Source of the DNA: Liberiplasma sp046541015
GTDB taxonomy: Bacteria > Bacillota_I > Bacilli_A > Izemoplasmatales > Izemoplasmataceae
Direction: 5' to 3'
DNA length: 32,589 nt
NCBI GenBank assembly: GCA_046541015.1
Contig: JBKHEA010000017.1
Span: 1 to 32,589 of the forward strand
The position numbers and the translations under genes were made by a program. The notes under the pieces are model-generated. The model had not been told where the DNA came from, searched no databases, and worked only from the letters and a program-made list of their open reading frames with translations. Shown piece after piece: positions 25,030 through 32,589 of the stretch. Positions within the stretch are counted from its first letter, which is position 1; the number at the start of each line of letters is the position of its first letter.

Positions 25030-25041
25030 CGTTAAAACTAA

Positions 25042-25079
25042 AAAAAAATTGAAAAAGCTTTACACTTCTTCAATTTTTT
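25042..25079 (-). terminator. Terminator-like hairpin after the PHP gene
   Basis: AAAAAATTGAA and TTCAATTTTTT pair around a loop of about 15 bases, followed on the minus strand by T residues. The upstream arm lies within the last codons of the PHP gene. Confidence 0.5.
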
Positions 25080-25887
25080 TTAAAAAGATTTCTAAATCTT
25101 CACCACTTAAAGTTACATACCCTAAATCTTTATGATCTAAATCATTAGGGATCCCGTGATAATCACTCCCTGCCGTAACAAAAAGATTACGGCTTTTTGC
25201 GATGGCTTTATAATAGTCAATTTCTTTATCGTTATTTAACCCATAAATTGCTTCGATGCCATCAAAATCATGGGCAAGCACTTCATCATGAATATAAGGT
25301 TTAAGCAGTTTTGGGTGTGCTAAGACAACTAACGCATTGTGGCGTCTTAATAAATCAATGCCTTCTTGTAAGGTTTTTTCAGTACTAGGCACAAAGGCTT
25401 TTGTGTGATCACCGATAAAACGGTTGAATATTTCATTATGCGTATATTCATCATATTTAGCCATAATCGCTTTAGCGATATGTGGTCTAGCGATAATACC
25501 ATGTGAAACATCTAAGATATCTTGATAAGTGATTTTAATATCATAAAAATATTCTAAGTTTTTTACAAACGTTTTCGCGCGTTCTTCTCTGCCTTTTTTA
25601 ATATCTTTGTAGTATTTTAGCATTTCTTCACTTTGATAGCCATCATCTTTAAAATACCCTAATACATGAACACTTTTTCCTTTATAAAGGGTTGAAAGTT
25701 CAATCCCAGGTATATAGTTAACGCCATATTTTTTAGCTAAATCTTTACATTGATCAACAATCTTACACGTATCGTGGTCAGTAATTGAAATGATATCGAT
25801 GCCTAAATCTTTAGCACGCTTAAAAAGTTCTTCAGGCGTCAATCGTCCATCGGATTCTTTAGTATGCATATGTAAGTCAGCTTTCAT
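25060..25887 (-). CDS. PHP-domain metal-dependent phosphoesterase
   Basis: A 275-residue PHP protein of the YciV/TrpH type. Metal-binding motifs are complete: DLHMHTKESDG at 4-14, SITDHDT near 34, PGIELS near 60, AHP near 192 and GSDYHG near 240. Characterised relatives act as 3',5'-bisphosphate nucleotidases or as 5'-3' exonucleases on RNA (RNase AM), so RNA turnover or recycling of pAp-like nucleotides is likely. It has its own promoter. It is unrelated in layout to the other PHP protein at 9914, which is a CpsB-type phosphatase. Confidence 0.85.
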   Translation of the reverse strand: MKADLHMHTKESDGRLTPEELFKRAKDLGIDIISITDHDTCKIVDQCKDLAKKYGVNYIPGIELSTLYKGKSVHVLGYFKDDGYQSEEMLKYYKDIKKGREERAKTFVKNLEYFYDIKITYQDILDVSHGIIARPHIAKAIMAKYDEYTHNEIFNRFIGDHTKAFVPSTEKTLQEGIDLLRRHNALVVLAHPKLLKPYIHDEVLAHDFDGIEAIYGLNNDKEIDYYKAIAKSRNLFVTAGSDYHGIPNDLDHKDLGYVTLSGEDLEIFLKKIEEV

Positions 25888-25913
25888 AAGTATCTTCCTT
25901 TCTTAACCCTTCT

Positions 25914-25942
25914 ATTGTATAAAACCCATTAGCTTCTTGCAA
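25914..25942 (-). promoter_or_regulatory. Sigma-A promoter of the PHP gene
   Basis: On the minus strand TTGCAA (25937-25942), a 17-base spacer and TACAAT (25914-25919). AAGGAAGA (25893-25900) is the ribosome site. Confidence 0.7.
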
Positions 25943-25950
25943 GTAAGATG

Positions 25951-28230
25951 TTAAAGTTCTAACATGGTATAGTTTATACTTAAAGCATTTAAAAGCGTAC
26001 GTTCACGTTCGTGACAGGTAAATAATAAGACTTGTCTTGTTGGGATGGTAAGTAATAGTTTTAAGGCTTCATTTAAGCGTTCACTATCATAATTGGTAAA
26101 AATATCATCTAAAATTAGGGGTTTATCTTCTTGGTTTAAAAGCGTAATAATCCCTAAACGAATCGCTAAATAAATTTGATCTAAGGTACCGCTTGAAAAA
26201 AAAGTTTCGCTTTCTTTTTTTAATGATTGCGGAGCGTACAATGTGAAAGATAAATCTTTGCGTACTTTAATATCTTGATAACGAGACTTTGTAAGTGTTG
26301 CTAAACTATCTTTAATGGTTTCATTTAAGACTGGCGCAAACTGGGCTTCGATTTTTCCAACAGCGCGTTCAATGAGCGCTTGGGCAGCTTGAATTTTGTC
26401 TCGTTTTTCTTTTAATGTTTTTAACTTTTCTTCTTTCAAATCAAGGTCATAACTAATTGCCTCAACACTTCTAGATAACGATAACTTTTCTTTGATGCTT
26501 GTTTGAAGCATGGTTAAGTCTTGCATGATTGCTTGGATTTCTTCGTTATCATCTGTGATTTGTTTTCTTAAGTCCTCAATATCTTCACTACTATCTTCTA
26601 AATCAAAATCAATGCCTTCTTTAAAAGCTTCTAAACTTTTACCATTTAATAAGCGTTTTAACGTGTCTTCTTTATAGCTTAAAAGCTGTTTGGTTTCTTT
26701 TAAGCGATTCACTTTAGCTTTATAGGCTTTAAAGTCTTCTAAACTCGTAAGATCGTATCGTTCATTTAATGATTTAATTGTATTTAAGGTTTCAACTAAA
26801 GCACTGTTTTTTTCTTTAAGCGATTGTTTAATTTCACTAATATCTTCTAATAAAGCTTGATAGTGGTTAAACGCTATTTGCGCTTTGGTTTCTTTTTCTA
26901 AAAGCGCATGAAGCGATTCGCAAGAAGCAACTTGATAAGTTTTTAAGATTGTATTTTTTTGTTCAATCTTTGTAAGGACTGTTTCTAATTTAAGTAAACG
27001 TTTTTTAGTAATTCTTAAAAATAAACCAAGCGTTAAAAGATTAAACACTTTAAGTACAAGTTTTTTAAAGCCTTTTTTTTCTAAACGCGCGCGGTATTGA
27101 TCACGTTTTTTCTTGGTTTTTTCATAAGAGTTTTTCAATAATTGATCTTTCGATGTTTCTTCAAGTGATTCAACTGTTTTGATATCTTGGGATAACTTAT
27201 CTAAATCTATGGGATGCACTTTAGGTTCATTTGGGTAATTTTGATTTAAGAAAGTTTCTTTTTTAATGAGTGATTCTTGAACAGATAAGGTATCTTGATT
27301 TAATGCGTCTTTTTTAGCGATTAATGTAAGATAATTCTCATAATCAGTTGCATCAAAATTTTCATAACGATTTAACGTTTTAATCTCTTTTTTTAAGGCA
27401 TTAATTTCTTCGTGAATGGATAATGCTTCAAGGTAGTGCTTACGTTTAAGAGCATTTTGTGCACGATTTAGACGTGCTTTTAAGGTTGCTAACTCGCGTT
27501 TTTTAGTTTCACTTTGTGTTTTTAAAGTTTCAAGTTTAATTTGGCTTTGCTTAATACTTTCAATACTATTTATGGCTTCTTCTAACTCGCTATTTAAAGC
27601 ACTAACTTCATCATACGTTTTTCGGTAAAGCTTGGTTGATGCTTTATCACTACCGATTTCTTCATAGGCTTTTTTTAAATTATCAAGAGCTTTTTGAGCA
27701 CTGATGGATTCACTTTTTGACGTCGTTAGATTTTGTAAGCGACTGACGAGTTCATCGCTTGCTTCACTACTTGTTTTACTGCTTAATTGCGCGATACTTA
27801 ATGTGTTTTTATATAGTAAATAAGGCAGTTTTATAAATTTTGCAATATCTGGTTGTTTACTAACAGGGTCAATATCTAAAGTCGTAGTAATATCTTTACC
27901 GGTTTTTTCTAAGGTTAAAATAACCGCATCTTTTCTTACATTTTTTTTAATGTTTCTAAATAAAGTATAACTTTCACCATCAATTGTAAAGGTGATATAG
28001 CCCCCATAAACCCCTAAGGTATCATTATAGTATTGATCATACTTAGGTAAATAGGTTTTACGGTTTTTACTGACATCAATAAAGCCATAAAACATGGCTT
28101 CAATAAAAGCATGAACCGTACTTTTTCCAGCTTCATTCAGGCCATAAATTAAATTAAATCCTTCATGAAACTTCATTTTTTTATCGTTAAACTTCCCAAA
28201 ACTTATGATATGGATATGATTGATAATCAA
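25951..28230 (-). CDS. yhaN: YhaN-like AAA/SMC-type ATPase (SbcC-related)
   Basis: A 759-residue ATPase of the Rad50/SbcC/YhaN type. Walker A is GLNEAGKS at 30-37. A long, charged coiled-coil region (about 180-660) is broken by one hydrophobic stretch (NLLTLGLFLR, about 395), a feature of YhaN. The signature SSGTLDQIYLAIRLG and Walker B LILDDIF lie near the C-terminus. No zinc hook CxxC is seen, unlike Rad50. It overlaps the YhaO-like nuclease gene by 4 bases (ATGA), as SbcC does with SbcD, and the two should form an ATP-gated DNA nuclease complex. The hydrophobic stretch suggests membrane contact. Confidence 0.85.
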   Translation of the reverse strand: MIINHIHIISFGKFNDKKMKFHEGFNLIYGLNEAGKSTVHAFIEAMFYGFIDVSKNRKTYLPKYDQYYNDTLGVYGGYITFTIDGESYTLFRNIKKNVRKDAVILTLEKTGKDITTTLDIDPVSKQPDIAKFIKLPYLLYKNTLSIAQLSSKTSSEASDELVSRLQNLTTSKSESISAQKALDNLKKAYEEIGSDKASTKLYRKTYDEVSALNSELEEAINSIESIKQSQIKLETLKTQSETKKRELATLKARLNRAQNALKRKHYLEALSIHEEINALKKEIKTLNRYENFDATDYENYLTLIAKKDALNQDTLSVQESLIKKETFLNQNYPNEPKVHPIDLDKLSQDIKTVESLEETSKDQLLKNSYEKTKKKRDQYRARLEKKGFKKLVLKVFNLLTLGLFLRITKKRLLKLETVLTKIEQKNTILKTYQVASCESLHALLEKETKAQIAFNHYQALLEDISEIKQSLKEKNSALVETLNTIKSLNERYDLTSLEDFKAYKAKVNRLKETKQLLSYKEDTLKRLLNGKSLEAFKEGIDFDLEDSSEDIEDLRKQITDDNEEIQAIMQDLTMLQTSIKEKLSLSRSVEAISYDLDLKEEKLKTLKEKRDKIQAAQALIERAVGKIEAQFAPVLNETIKDSLATLTKSRYQDIKVRKDLSFTLYAPQSLKKESETFFSSGTLDQIYLAIRLGIITLLNQEDKPLILDDIFTNYDSERLNEALKLLLTIPTRQVLLFTCHERERTLLNALSINYTMLEL

Positions 28231-29294
28231 AAATATCCCTCCTCTGTTTTAAGCAGTTCATCAAGCGCTAAATACAAAGCATCAAGATCATCTTCATGAT
28301 CATCAAACTCTTCAATAATCAGTTCAATAATCGTATCTTTATAGGCTTTTTTAAGTTGAATTAAGTCATAATCTTTTAACGTTTCATTAACGATTTCAAG
28401 ATAATAAAATTCTTGTTTCACAGTATCTATAAAGGTTTCATCAAGGGTGTAATGACGGTTTAAACGCCCGGTTAATTTTAAGCGATTAAAATCCTGTCTT
28501 TTTTCATGATCGGTAAAAGCCTGCATGATTTTTTCTTTAATGCTTGTTAAAGCATCTTCAACACTTAACTGCAGTGTTTTTACATGGTAAGCTCGTTTGT
28601 TCATCTTTTTAAAGGTAAAGGTATGTGTAGCTAAATCCCCTGATATATAACCTTTATCCCCGGTTTCTGAAAAGTCAAAAGGCTCTAAATTACCACTATA
28701 AGCAATATGAGGTCTTAAAAAGTCATGTTTATGAATGTGACCTAAGGCAATATAATCATAAGGATACGTTTCTAAGACTTTTGGACTTACTAAATAGTAG
28801 TCATCTTGTTTATTATAAACATCACCATGAAGTGATAATACATGCGTTTTATTAGGACTTAGTTTACTTGTAACGTCTTCTAAAAATTCAGGAGAAAAGT
28901 CTTTTGTGTTAATCCCTGCAATTTCTATATCACCTAAAGTATAAATTGGATGTGTTTTACTAAAAAAATGAATATGAGAAAATTCATTGATGCGTTGATA
29001 CGCTTGATTTTGCAAGAATATATCATGGTTCCCAACCGTTACAAACGTAGGAATTGCAGTATCATTAAGTGCTTGAAAAACGTCATCGATAAGTTTTGGA
29101 CTAACAAAGGCATGATCAAATAAATCCCCAGTCAGTAAGATAAAATCATACGCGTTCGTTTTGGCGATATCTAGGCAATCATAAAAAGTCTTTAAAAGTT
29201 CCATCGAGCGTTTTGAAAATAGATGGGGCGCTTTAAAAGACGCGTTTTGAAATTTATACCCTATGTGAAGGTCGCTAAAATGGATAAAACGCAT
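28227..29294 (-). CDS. yhaO: YhaO-like DNA exonuclease (SbcD/Mre11-type metallophosphoesterase)
   Basis: A 355-residue calcineurin-like nuclease. All five blocks are present: FSDLHIG near the start, TGDLFD (about 55), VGNHD (about 91), LSLHGDVY (about 155) and LGHIHKH (about 183). Family members cut DNA ends with manganese, together with the SMC-like partner encoded next (YhaN). The length fits YhaO better than SbcD. It sits in an operon after a DUF445 gene and an iron-ADH-like gene, with 7 bases to the latter. Confidence 0.88.
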   Translation of the reverse strand: MRFIHFSDLHIGYKFQNASFKAPHLFSKRSMELLKTFYDCLDIAKTNAYDFILLTGDLFDHAFVSPKLIDDVFQALNDTAIPTFVTVGNHDIFLQNQAYQRINEFSHIHFFSKTHPIYTLGDIEIAGINTKDFSPEFLEDVTSKLSPNKTHVLSLHGDVYNKQDDYYLVSPKVLETYPYDYIALGHIHKHDFLRPHIAYSGNLEPFDFSETGDKGYISGDLATHTFTFKKMNKRAYHVKTLQLSVEDALTSIKEKIMQAFTDHEKRQDFNRLKLTGRLNRHYTLDETFIDTVKQEFYYLEIVNETLKDYDLIQLKKAYKDTIIELIIEEFDDHEDDLDALYLALDELLKTEEGYF

Positions 29295-29301
29295 AATAAC
29301 C

Positions 29302-30411
29302 CTACTTTCTTGTGCAGTTTTCTAATAACGCATACAGCGTATCTTGATCGATTTCAAGGTTGGTTAACGAACTTGCCATATGAATGTAATCGGTATATTC
29401 TTCTTCTAATAAAGGCATCGAGGCAATTAAATCACTCGCATCAATGGCTTTAATATACTGAGTAATTTTTCCAATGAGTTCATCACCCGTAACGTTTTGG
29501 TCTACCATAAAGTGTTGATATATTTTTTGATAACGGTTTTTATAACTAGGATCTTTTAAACGTTCGTTATAATAAGCTTTCGCTAAACAAACACTAATAA
29601 TCCCTCGAGGAAGTTTAGGGTGATTATTCATCATAGCGCGTTCTAACGCTTGAAAGATATTTAACCCTGTATTGCTTGCAAGCATCGCTGTCATCACGCT
29701 TGCATCAATAAGTATGGATAGTGAACTGTCTTCTTCACTTGTAAGTAAGGGAATCGCTTTTAAAGATTTTTGAATAATCGCTTGCGCTAAACTTTCTAAC
29801 ATTAAAGGCATCGGATGGTTAAAGCTTTCAATGGCTAAGAGTAAATTATCCATCGATTGAATGAGTTTGCGTTTAAACGGTAAACTTTTAATAATGCCTT
29901 GATCGATAAATAGCTTATCAGGCATTAATAAATCATGCGTAAAATGGGTAAAGGATTCTTTTTGATAATCATAAAGCGTAATTGTATTTGAAAGTGAAGC
30001 TTTTAAATTTAAACTCGTTGGAATGACCATGATTGGCATGGTCTTAACGAGTGTTTCTTGATGCATCACCGATAAATCAAAGGTTTGATTGGACGCCATA
30101 AGCGCAATCATTTTAGCGGCATCAACGGTATTGGTTGCGCCGATGGCTAAAAGGAAATCACAATGAAAATCGTGATAAATCTCTGCGCCTTTAACTAAGT
30201 CACTCATATCAAAATAATTATCGACTTCATCATAAATAATTGCTTGAATATTTTCTTGATTTAAAGCCTCAAGCACTGTTTCTAAAACATTACTTTCTTT
30301 TAAGGCAAGACTTTTTTTAATGACAATCAGTGCTTTAGCGTGATTAATTACACTAAAGGTTTCATGTAAAGGACCATAATAAGCATTTAAATTAAACTTT
30401 AAATTGTTCAT
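29302..30411 (-). CDS. Iron-containing alcohol dehydrogenase-like protein with lost metal ligands
   Basis: The 369-residue fold follows group III (iron) dehydrogenases: AIGATNTVDAAK (about 89-100) is the NAD-binding loop, and the middle and end align with the helical metal domain. Key residues are missing. D188 is kept, but the expected His four residues later is L192, and the later His positions are occupied by Q254/E257 and R269 (LPRG where IPHG is usual). The loop usually PTTAGTGSE reads PTSLNLKAS. So it is probably not a normal metal-dependent dehydrogenase; it may be a pseudoenzyme or may have a new activity. It is co-transcribed with yhaO-yhaN. GAGGGA precedes the ATG. Confidence 0.7.
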   Translation of the reverse strand: MNNLKFNLNAYYGPLHETFSVINHAKALIVIKKSLALKESNVLETVLEALNQENIQAIIYDEVDNYFDMSDLVKGAEIYHDFHCDFLLAIGATNTVDAAKMIALMASNQTFDLSVMHQETLVKTMPIMVIPTSLNLKASLSNTITLYDYQKESFTHFTHDLLMPDKLFIDQGIIKSLPFKRKLIQSMDNLLLAIESFNHPMPLMLESLAQAIIQKSLKAIPLLTSEEDSSLSILIDASVMTAMLASNTGLNIFQALERAMMNNHPKLPRGIISVCLAKAYYNERLKDPSYKNRYQKIYQHFMVDQNVTGDELIGKITQYIKAIDASDLIASMPLLEEEYTDYIHMASSLTNLEIDQDTLYALLENCTRK

Positions 30412-30423
30412 AAATCCCTCTTT

Positions 30424-31026
30424 CTACTGGATAACATTAATAATAAAGTATTGTGCTAATCCAATAAACATCCCCAAAAATAAACCCACTATTTCAATGT
30501 GTTTTAATTCTTTATCGACAATATCATAGACAAGTTTTTCAAACTCAATAATATCCATCGCATCAACTTTTTCTTCTACGAGTGCTGGAATATCGAGTTT
30601 TTCTATCCCGTGGTTTCTTAAGTGATCAAAAACTTCATGAATTAATTCTTCACCGTCTTTTTCAATAAAATTTTTAATCTTGCTATCTAAGTTACTTCCT
30701 AACATGCTTTTAAACATAGGCGGGATAAGTGCATTAATTTTTTCTGTTAAACGCACCTTTAATAACGCTTTAAAGCTTGATTTCGTTTCTTCGTTTAAAA
30801 ACGTTTCAACAATATCATCTTTAGTTAAAAATTCTTGTTCAATCACACGCCCCATACTTTTTGCGATTGTACTTTTTCGTTTTGGGAGTAACCCTTGAAA
30901 ACGAAACATTAATACGCGTTTAGGTTGAATGGGTCTAAACAACATTTTAACCGCGATTTTATTCGTTAAATAACCAATAAATCCGCCGATAATGATCATA
31001 GAAATTAAGCGTAAAATTTCTTCCAT
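30424..31026 (-). CDS. DUF445 family membrane protein (YheB-like)
   Basis: A 200-residue protein with a membrane helix at each end: GGFIGYLTNKIAVKMLFRPI at about 14-33 is the family hallmark, and GLFLGMFIGLAQYFIIN closes it. The middle (about 45-170) is helical and charged. It is shorter than full-size DUF445 proteins. The function is unknown. It is first in an operon of four genes ending with YhaN. Ribosome site AAGGAGA and an extended -10 lie upstream. Confidence 0.85.
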   Translation of the reverse strand: MEEILRLISMIIIGGFIGYLTNKIAVKMLFRPIQPKRVLMFRFQGLLPKRKSTIAKSMGRVIEQEFLTKDDIVETFLNEETKSSFKALLKVRLTEKINALIPPMFKSMLGSNLDSKIKNFIEKDGEELIHEVFDHLRNHGIEKLDIPALVEEKVDAMDIIEFEKLVYDIVDKELKHIEIVGLFLGMFIGLAQYFIINVIQ

Positions 31027-31059
31027 AACCAGTCTCCTTTATATGTTTATTCATTGGTT

Positions 31060-31068
31060 ATTATACCA
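31060..31068 (-). promoter_or_regulatory. Extended -10 of the DUF445-yhaON operon
   Basis: On the minus strand TGGTATAAT, about 33 bases before the ATG, with AAGGAGA (31033-31039). Divergent from the glycosylase promoter. Confidence 0.65.
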
Positions 31069-31122
31069 TAAAGTATCGTGTTTTATGATGCTTAGCGTTT
31101 TATTCATTATTTATTTAATTTT

Positions 31123-31131
31123 TGATACAAT
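31123..31131 (+). promoter_or_regulatory. Extended -10 of the glycosylase gene
   Basis: TGATACAAT, a TGnTAnAAT extended -10, 16 bases before the ATG at 31148, followed by TAGGTGAT as ribosome site. Confidence 0.55.
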
Positions 31132-31147
31132 AAGAGTAGGTGATACC

Positions 31148-31756
31148 ATGTATACATTTAATGAAAGCATTAAAAATCATTTGTCTCAAAGTGATGAAAC
31201 CATGGCGTTTTTAATCAAGCATCTTCCCTTAAAAGACAAAACAATGCACTATGATTCATTACTGAGTGGCATAATTGCCATCATCATTAGCCAACAACTT
31301 GCCTTAAGTGTTGCTGAGAAATTATTTCAAGCTTTTAAAGCGCGTTTTTCTCCGCTTACCCAAGCGCATTTAAATACTTTTTCAGCACGTGATTTTAAAG
31401 AAATTGGTTTATCTAATGCTAAAAGTGAAACCATCAAACGACTCCTAAATACGCCGCTTGATGAAAATCTAATGCAGGCATCTAATGAAACAATCTTTAA
31501 AACCTTAACATCGATTAAAGGGATTGGACCCTGGAGTGCTGAGATGGTGATTATGTTTATGAAAAAAGACATGAATTATTTTAGTTTTAACGATGGTGGG
31601 ATAAAAAATGCTTTAAAGATCTTTTATCCTAACGCAGACTATCAAACCTTAGTTGACAAGTTTCATCCCTATAAAAGTTATGCATGCATCATCTTATGGG
31701 AAGCTTTAGCTTACAAAAAAATCTTATTAGAAAAAATGGAGGAAAACTATGATTAG
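31148..31756 (+). CDS. AlkA-type DNA-3-methyladenine glycosylase (HhH-GPD)
   Basis: I chose the ATG at 31148, preceded by TAGGTGAT. An upstream ATG at 30992 would overlap the divergent DUF445 gene and add a non-homologous hydrophobic tail. The 202-residue protein has the helix-hairpin-helix TSIKGIGPWSAEM, followed by YFSFNDGGIKNAL, where the aspartate is the expected catalytic residue of the family. ISQQLALSVAEKLF is the typical front helix. It removes alkylated purines to start base-excision repair. No iron-sulfur cysteines are present. It overlaps the next gene by 8 bases. Confidence 0.88.
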   Translation: MYTFNESIKNHLSQSDETMAFLIKHLPLKDKTMHYDSLLSGIIAIIISQQLALSVAEKLFQAFKARFSPLTQAHLNTFSARDFKEIGLSNAKSETIKRLLNTPLDENLMQASNETIFKTLTSIKGIGPWSAEMVIMFMKKDMNYFSFNDGGIKNALKIFYPNADYQTLVDKFHPYKSYACIILWEALAYKKILLEKMEENYD

Positions 31757-32249
31757 TTATTTAAATAAAAAGCCAAACGTTAAAGCGTCATCAAAAATCT
31801 TTGAAGGCGCAAAAGTTATCGGAGATGTAACTATCGGTGAATATGTTGGTGTATGGTATAACAGTGTCTTACGCGGCGATATGGCGCCAATTACCATTGG
31901 TGATTATACCAATATTCAAGATGGTACGATCATACATACCGATCAATCTTCTCCAACCGTCATCGGTTCACATGTTACCATTGGCCATCAAGCAATCATT
32001 CATGCCGCAACGGTTCATGATCATGCCCTTATTGGTATGGGGGCAATTATCTTAGATAAAGCTGTCATTGGTGCTTATGCCTTAGTTGGCGCGGGGACAG
32101 TTGTACCTCCAGGAAAAACGGTTCCAGAAAAAACGCTTGTAATGGGTAATCCTATGAAAATTATCCGTACTTTAAAAGATGAAGAAATTAGCGCAATAAA
32201 AGCAAATAAAGACCACTATGTAAAACTATTAAAAGATTACTCTAACTAG
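31749..32249 (+). CDS. Gamma-carbonic anhydrase-like hexapeptide-repeat protein
   Basis: A left-handed beta-helix protein of the YrdA/PaaY/gamma-CA family, 166 residues. Hexapeptide repeats (VIGDVTIGEY, PITIGDYTN, TVIGSHVTIGH) run through residues 10-125. The three zinc-site histidines are present in IIHTD, TIGHQ and TVHDH. Carbonic anhydrase activity is possible but many members have other or unknown roles. It is translationally coupled to the glycosylase gene (8-base overlap). Confidence 0.9.
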   Translation: MISYLNKKPNVKASSKIFEGAKVIGDVTIGEYVGVWYNSVLRGDMAPITIGDYTNIQDGTIIHTDQSSPTVIGSHVTIGHQAIIHAATVHDHALIGMGAIILDKAVIGAYALVGAGTVVPPGKTVPEKTLVMGNPMKIIRTLKDEEISAIKANKDHYVKLLKDYSN

Positions 32250-32266
32250 TTTGAAGTGCATAGTTT

Positions 32267-32295
32267 TTGCAAAAAACATTCTTTTTGACTATAAT
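32267..32295 (+). promoter_or_regulatory. Sigma-A promoter of a small RNA
   Basis: TTGCAA (32267-32272), a 17-base spacer and TATAAT (32290-32295). No plus-strand reading frame follows before the terminator at 32398, so it probably drives a non-coding RNA. Confidence 0.7.
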
Positions 32296-32302
32296 AATTT
32301 CA

Positions 32303-32425
32303 AACGTGGATTAAGGAAGAATATCCGCAAATAAAGGATTAATGCAAGTTGTTCCTCCTAGAACTCATGCATTCCCTCAAATCCTTTTATTTCATTTAAA
32401 AAAGTCTCAATTGAGACTTTTTTTT
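32303..32425 (+). ncRNA. Putative small structured RNA with a UCCUCC hairpin loop
   Basis: About 120 bases between a good promoter and a good terminator, with no reading frame. Predicted pairings: GTGGAT (32306-32311) with ATCCGC (32323-32328); then a nested long hairpin: AAAGGATT (32333-32340) with AATCCTTT (32380-32387), AATGCA (32341-32346) with TGCATT (32368-32373), and GTTC (32351-32354) with GAAC (32361-32364). The apical loop CTCCTA, with the flanking C residues, displays a UCCUCC-type anti-Shine-Dalgarno. I could not match it to SRP RNA, 6S RNA, tmRNA or RNase P. Ends are estimates. Confidence 0.6.
32398..32425. terminator. Strong rho-independent terminator
   Basis: An 11-bp stem (32398-32408 with 32413-32423, core AAGTCTC) with loop AATT and a run of T. 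It ends the small RNA and probably the convergent minus-strand gene. Confidence 0.9.
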
Positions 32426-32589
32426 ATAACGCATCTGTAAAATTCAACAAATCAAAATAAAGGGTTTCTAAATAATCGACATAAGGACATTCAATCGTTT
32501 TAACTCGTCGTTTATACGATTTCACTTCAAAAAAGATATGTAAGGTATCGAGTGTTTGAGAAACATAGATTTGTTTAAAGGGTACTTGT
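32424..32589 (-). CDS. C-terminal end of an unrecognised protein (partial)
   Basis: The minus-strand frame is open from the right edge to a TAA at 32424-32426. About 54 residues can be read, including TLDTLHIFFEVKSYKRR and ending YLETLYFDLLNFTDAL. Its position just beyond the terminator and its ordinary codon use support a real gene. I do not recognise a family from this end. Confidence 0.6.
   Translation of the reverse strand, partial: QVPFKQIYVSQTLDTLHIFFEVKSYKRRVKTIECPYVDYLETLYFDLLNFTDAL

Noticed and set aside
30992..31147. N-terminal extension of the DNA glycosylase as a membrane anchor
   Set aside because: It overlaps the divergent DUF445 gene and its promoter, has no ribosome site, and the ATG at 31148 has a good one.
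32303..32425. SRP RNA or 6S RNA
   Set aside because: The conserved SRP GGAA-loop core with its AGCA motif is absent, and length and shape do not fit 6S RNA, so I left it unassigned.
1..32589. Mycoplasma-type code with TGA as tryptophan
   Set aside because: Genes use TGG for Trp and TGA works as stop, for example in the ATGA overlaps at 22414-22417 and 28227-28230.

Overview
The window is AT-rich and densely coded. It uses the standard bacterial code: TGA acts as a stop (for example in the ATGA overlap at 22414-22417) and Trp is always TGG. No rRNA, tRNA, insertion sequence, prophage or CRISPR array is visible. Many lipoproteins and secreted nucleases, a carotenoid locus, AT-rich low-complexity coding and normal TGA stops together suggest a free-living relative of the Mollicutes (Acholeplasma/Izemoplasma type), or a deep Bacillota lineage. 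This placement is inference; no phylogenetic marker is present.

Layout. (1) 1-6049: a 5'-truncated modular surface protein with a perfect internal 671-bp tandem duplication and a C-terminal lamin-tail domain, then a secreted endonuclease I with repeated InlB-like domains. (2) 6117-9492: two paralogous Ig-like lipoproteins flanking a YwaF-like membrane protein and a GNAT acetyltransferase. (3) 9502-11206: a VanZ-like protein and a CpsB/YwqE-type PHP phosphatase, then a DUF4352 lipoprotein. (4) 11245-15147, minus strand: pyroglutamyl peptidase, endonuclease I lipoprotein and thermonuclease lipoprotein as a tight operon; a small Ig-like lipoprotein is divergent. (5) 15890-20774, minus strand: phytoene-desaturase-like enzyme, rhodanese, a third endonuclease I lipoprotein and an HtrA-like lipoprotein protease. 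(6) 20931-23157, plus strand: phytoene synthase plus two membrane proteins resembling plant phytol kinase (VTE5) and phytyl-phosphate kinase (VTE6/DUF92). (7) 23179-31026, minus strand: XRE regulator, diguanylate cyclase, PHP phosphoesterase, and an operon of DUF445, degenerate iron-ADH, YhaO and YhaN. (8) 31148-32589: AlkA-type glycosylase, gamma-carbonic anhydrase, a likely small RNA, and the end of an unrecognised minus-strand gene.

Two functional themes stand out. The first is extracellular DNA use: three endonuclease I proteins and one staphylococcal-type nuclease, all exported and most lipid-anchored, share shuffled adhesive and sugar-binding-like modules. The second is isoprenoid metabolism: carotenoid genes are translationally coupled to a pair of putative prenol / prenyl-phosphate kinases, which suggests that carotenoids could be fed from salvaged prenyl alcohols. 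Neither function is proven by sequence alone.
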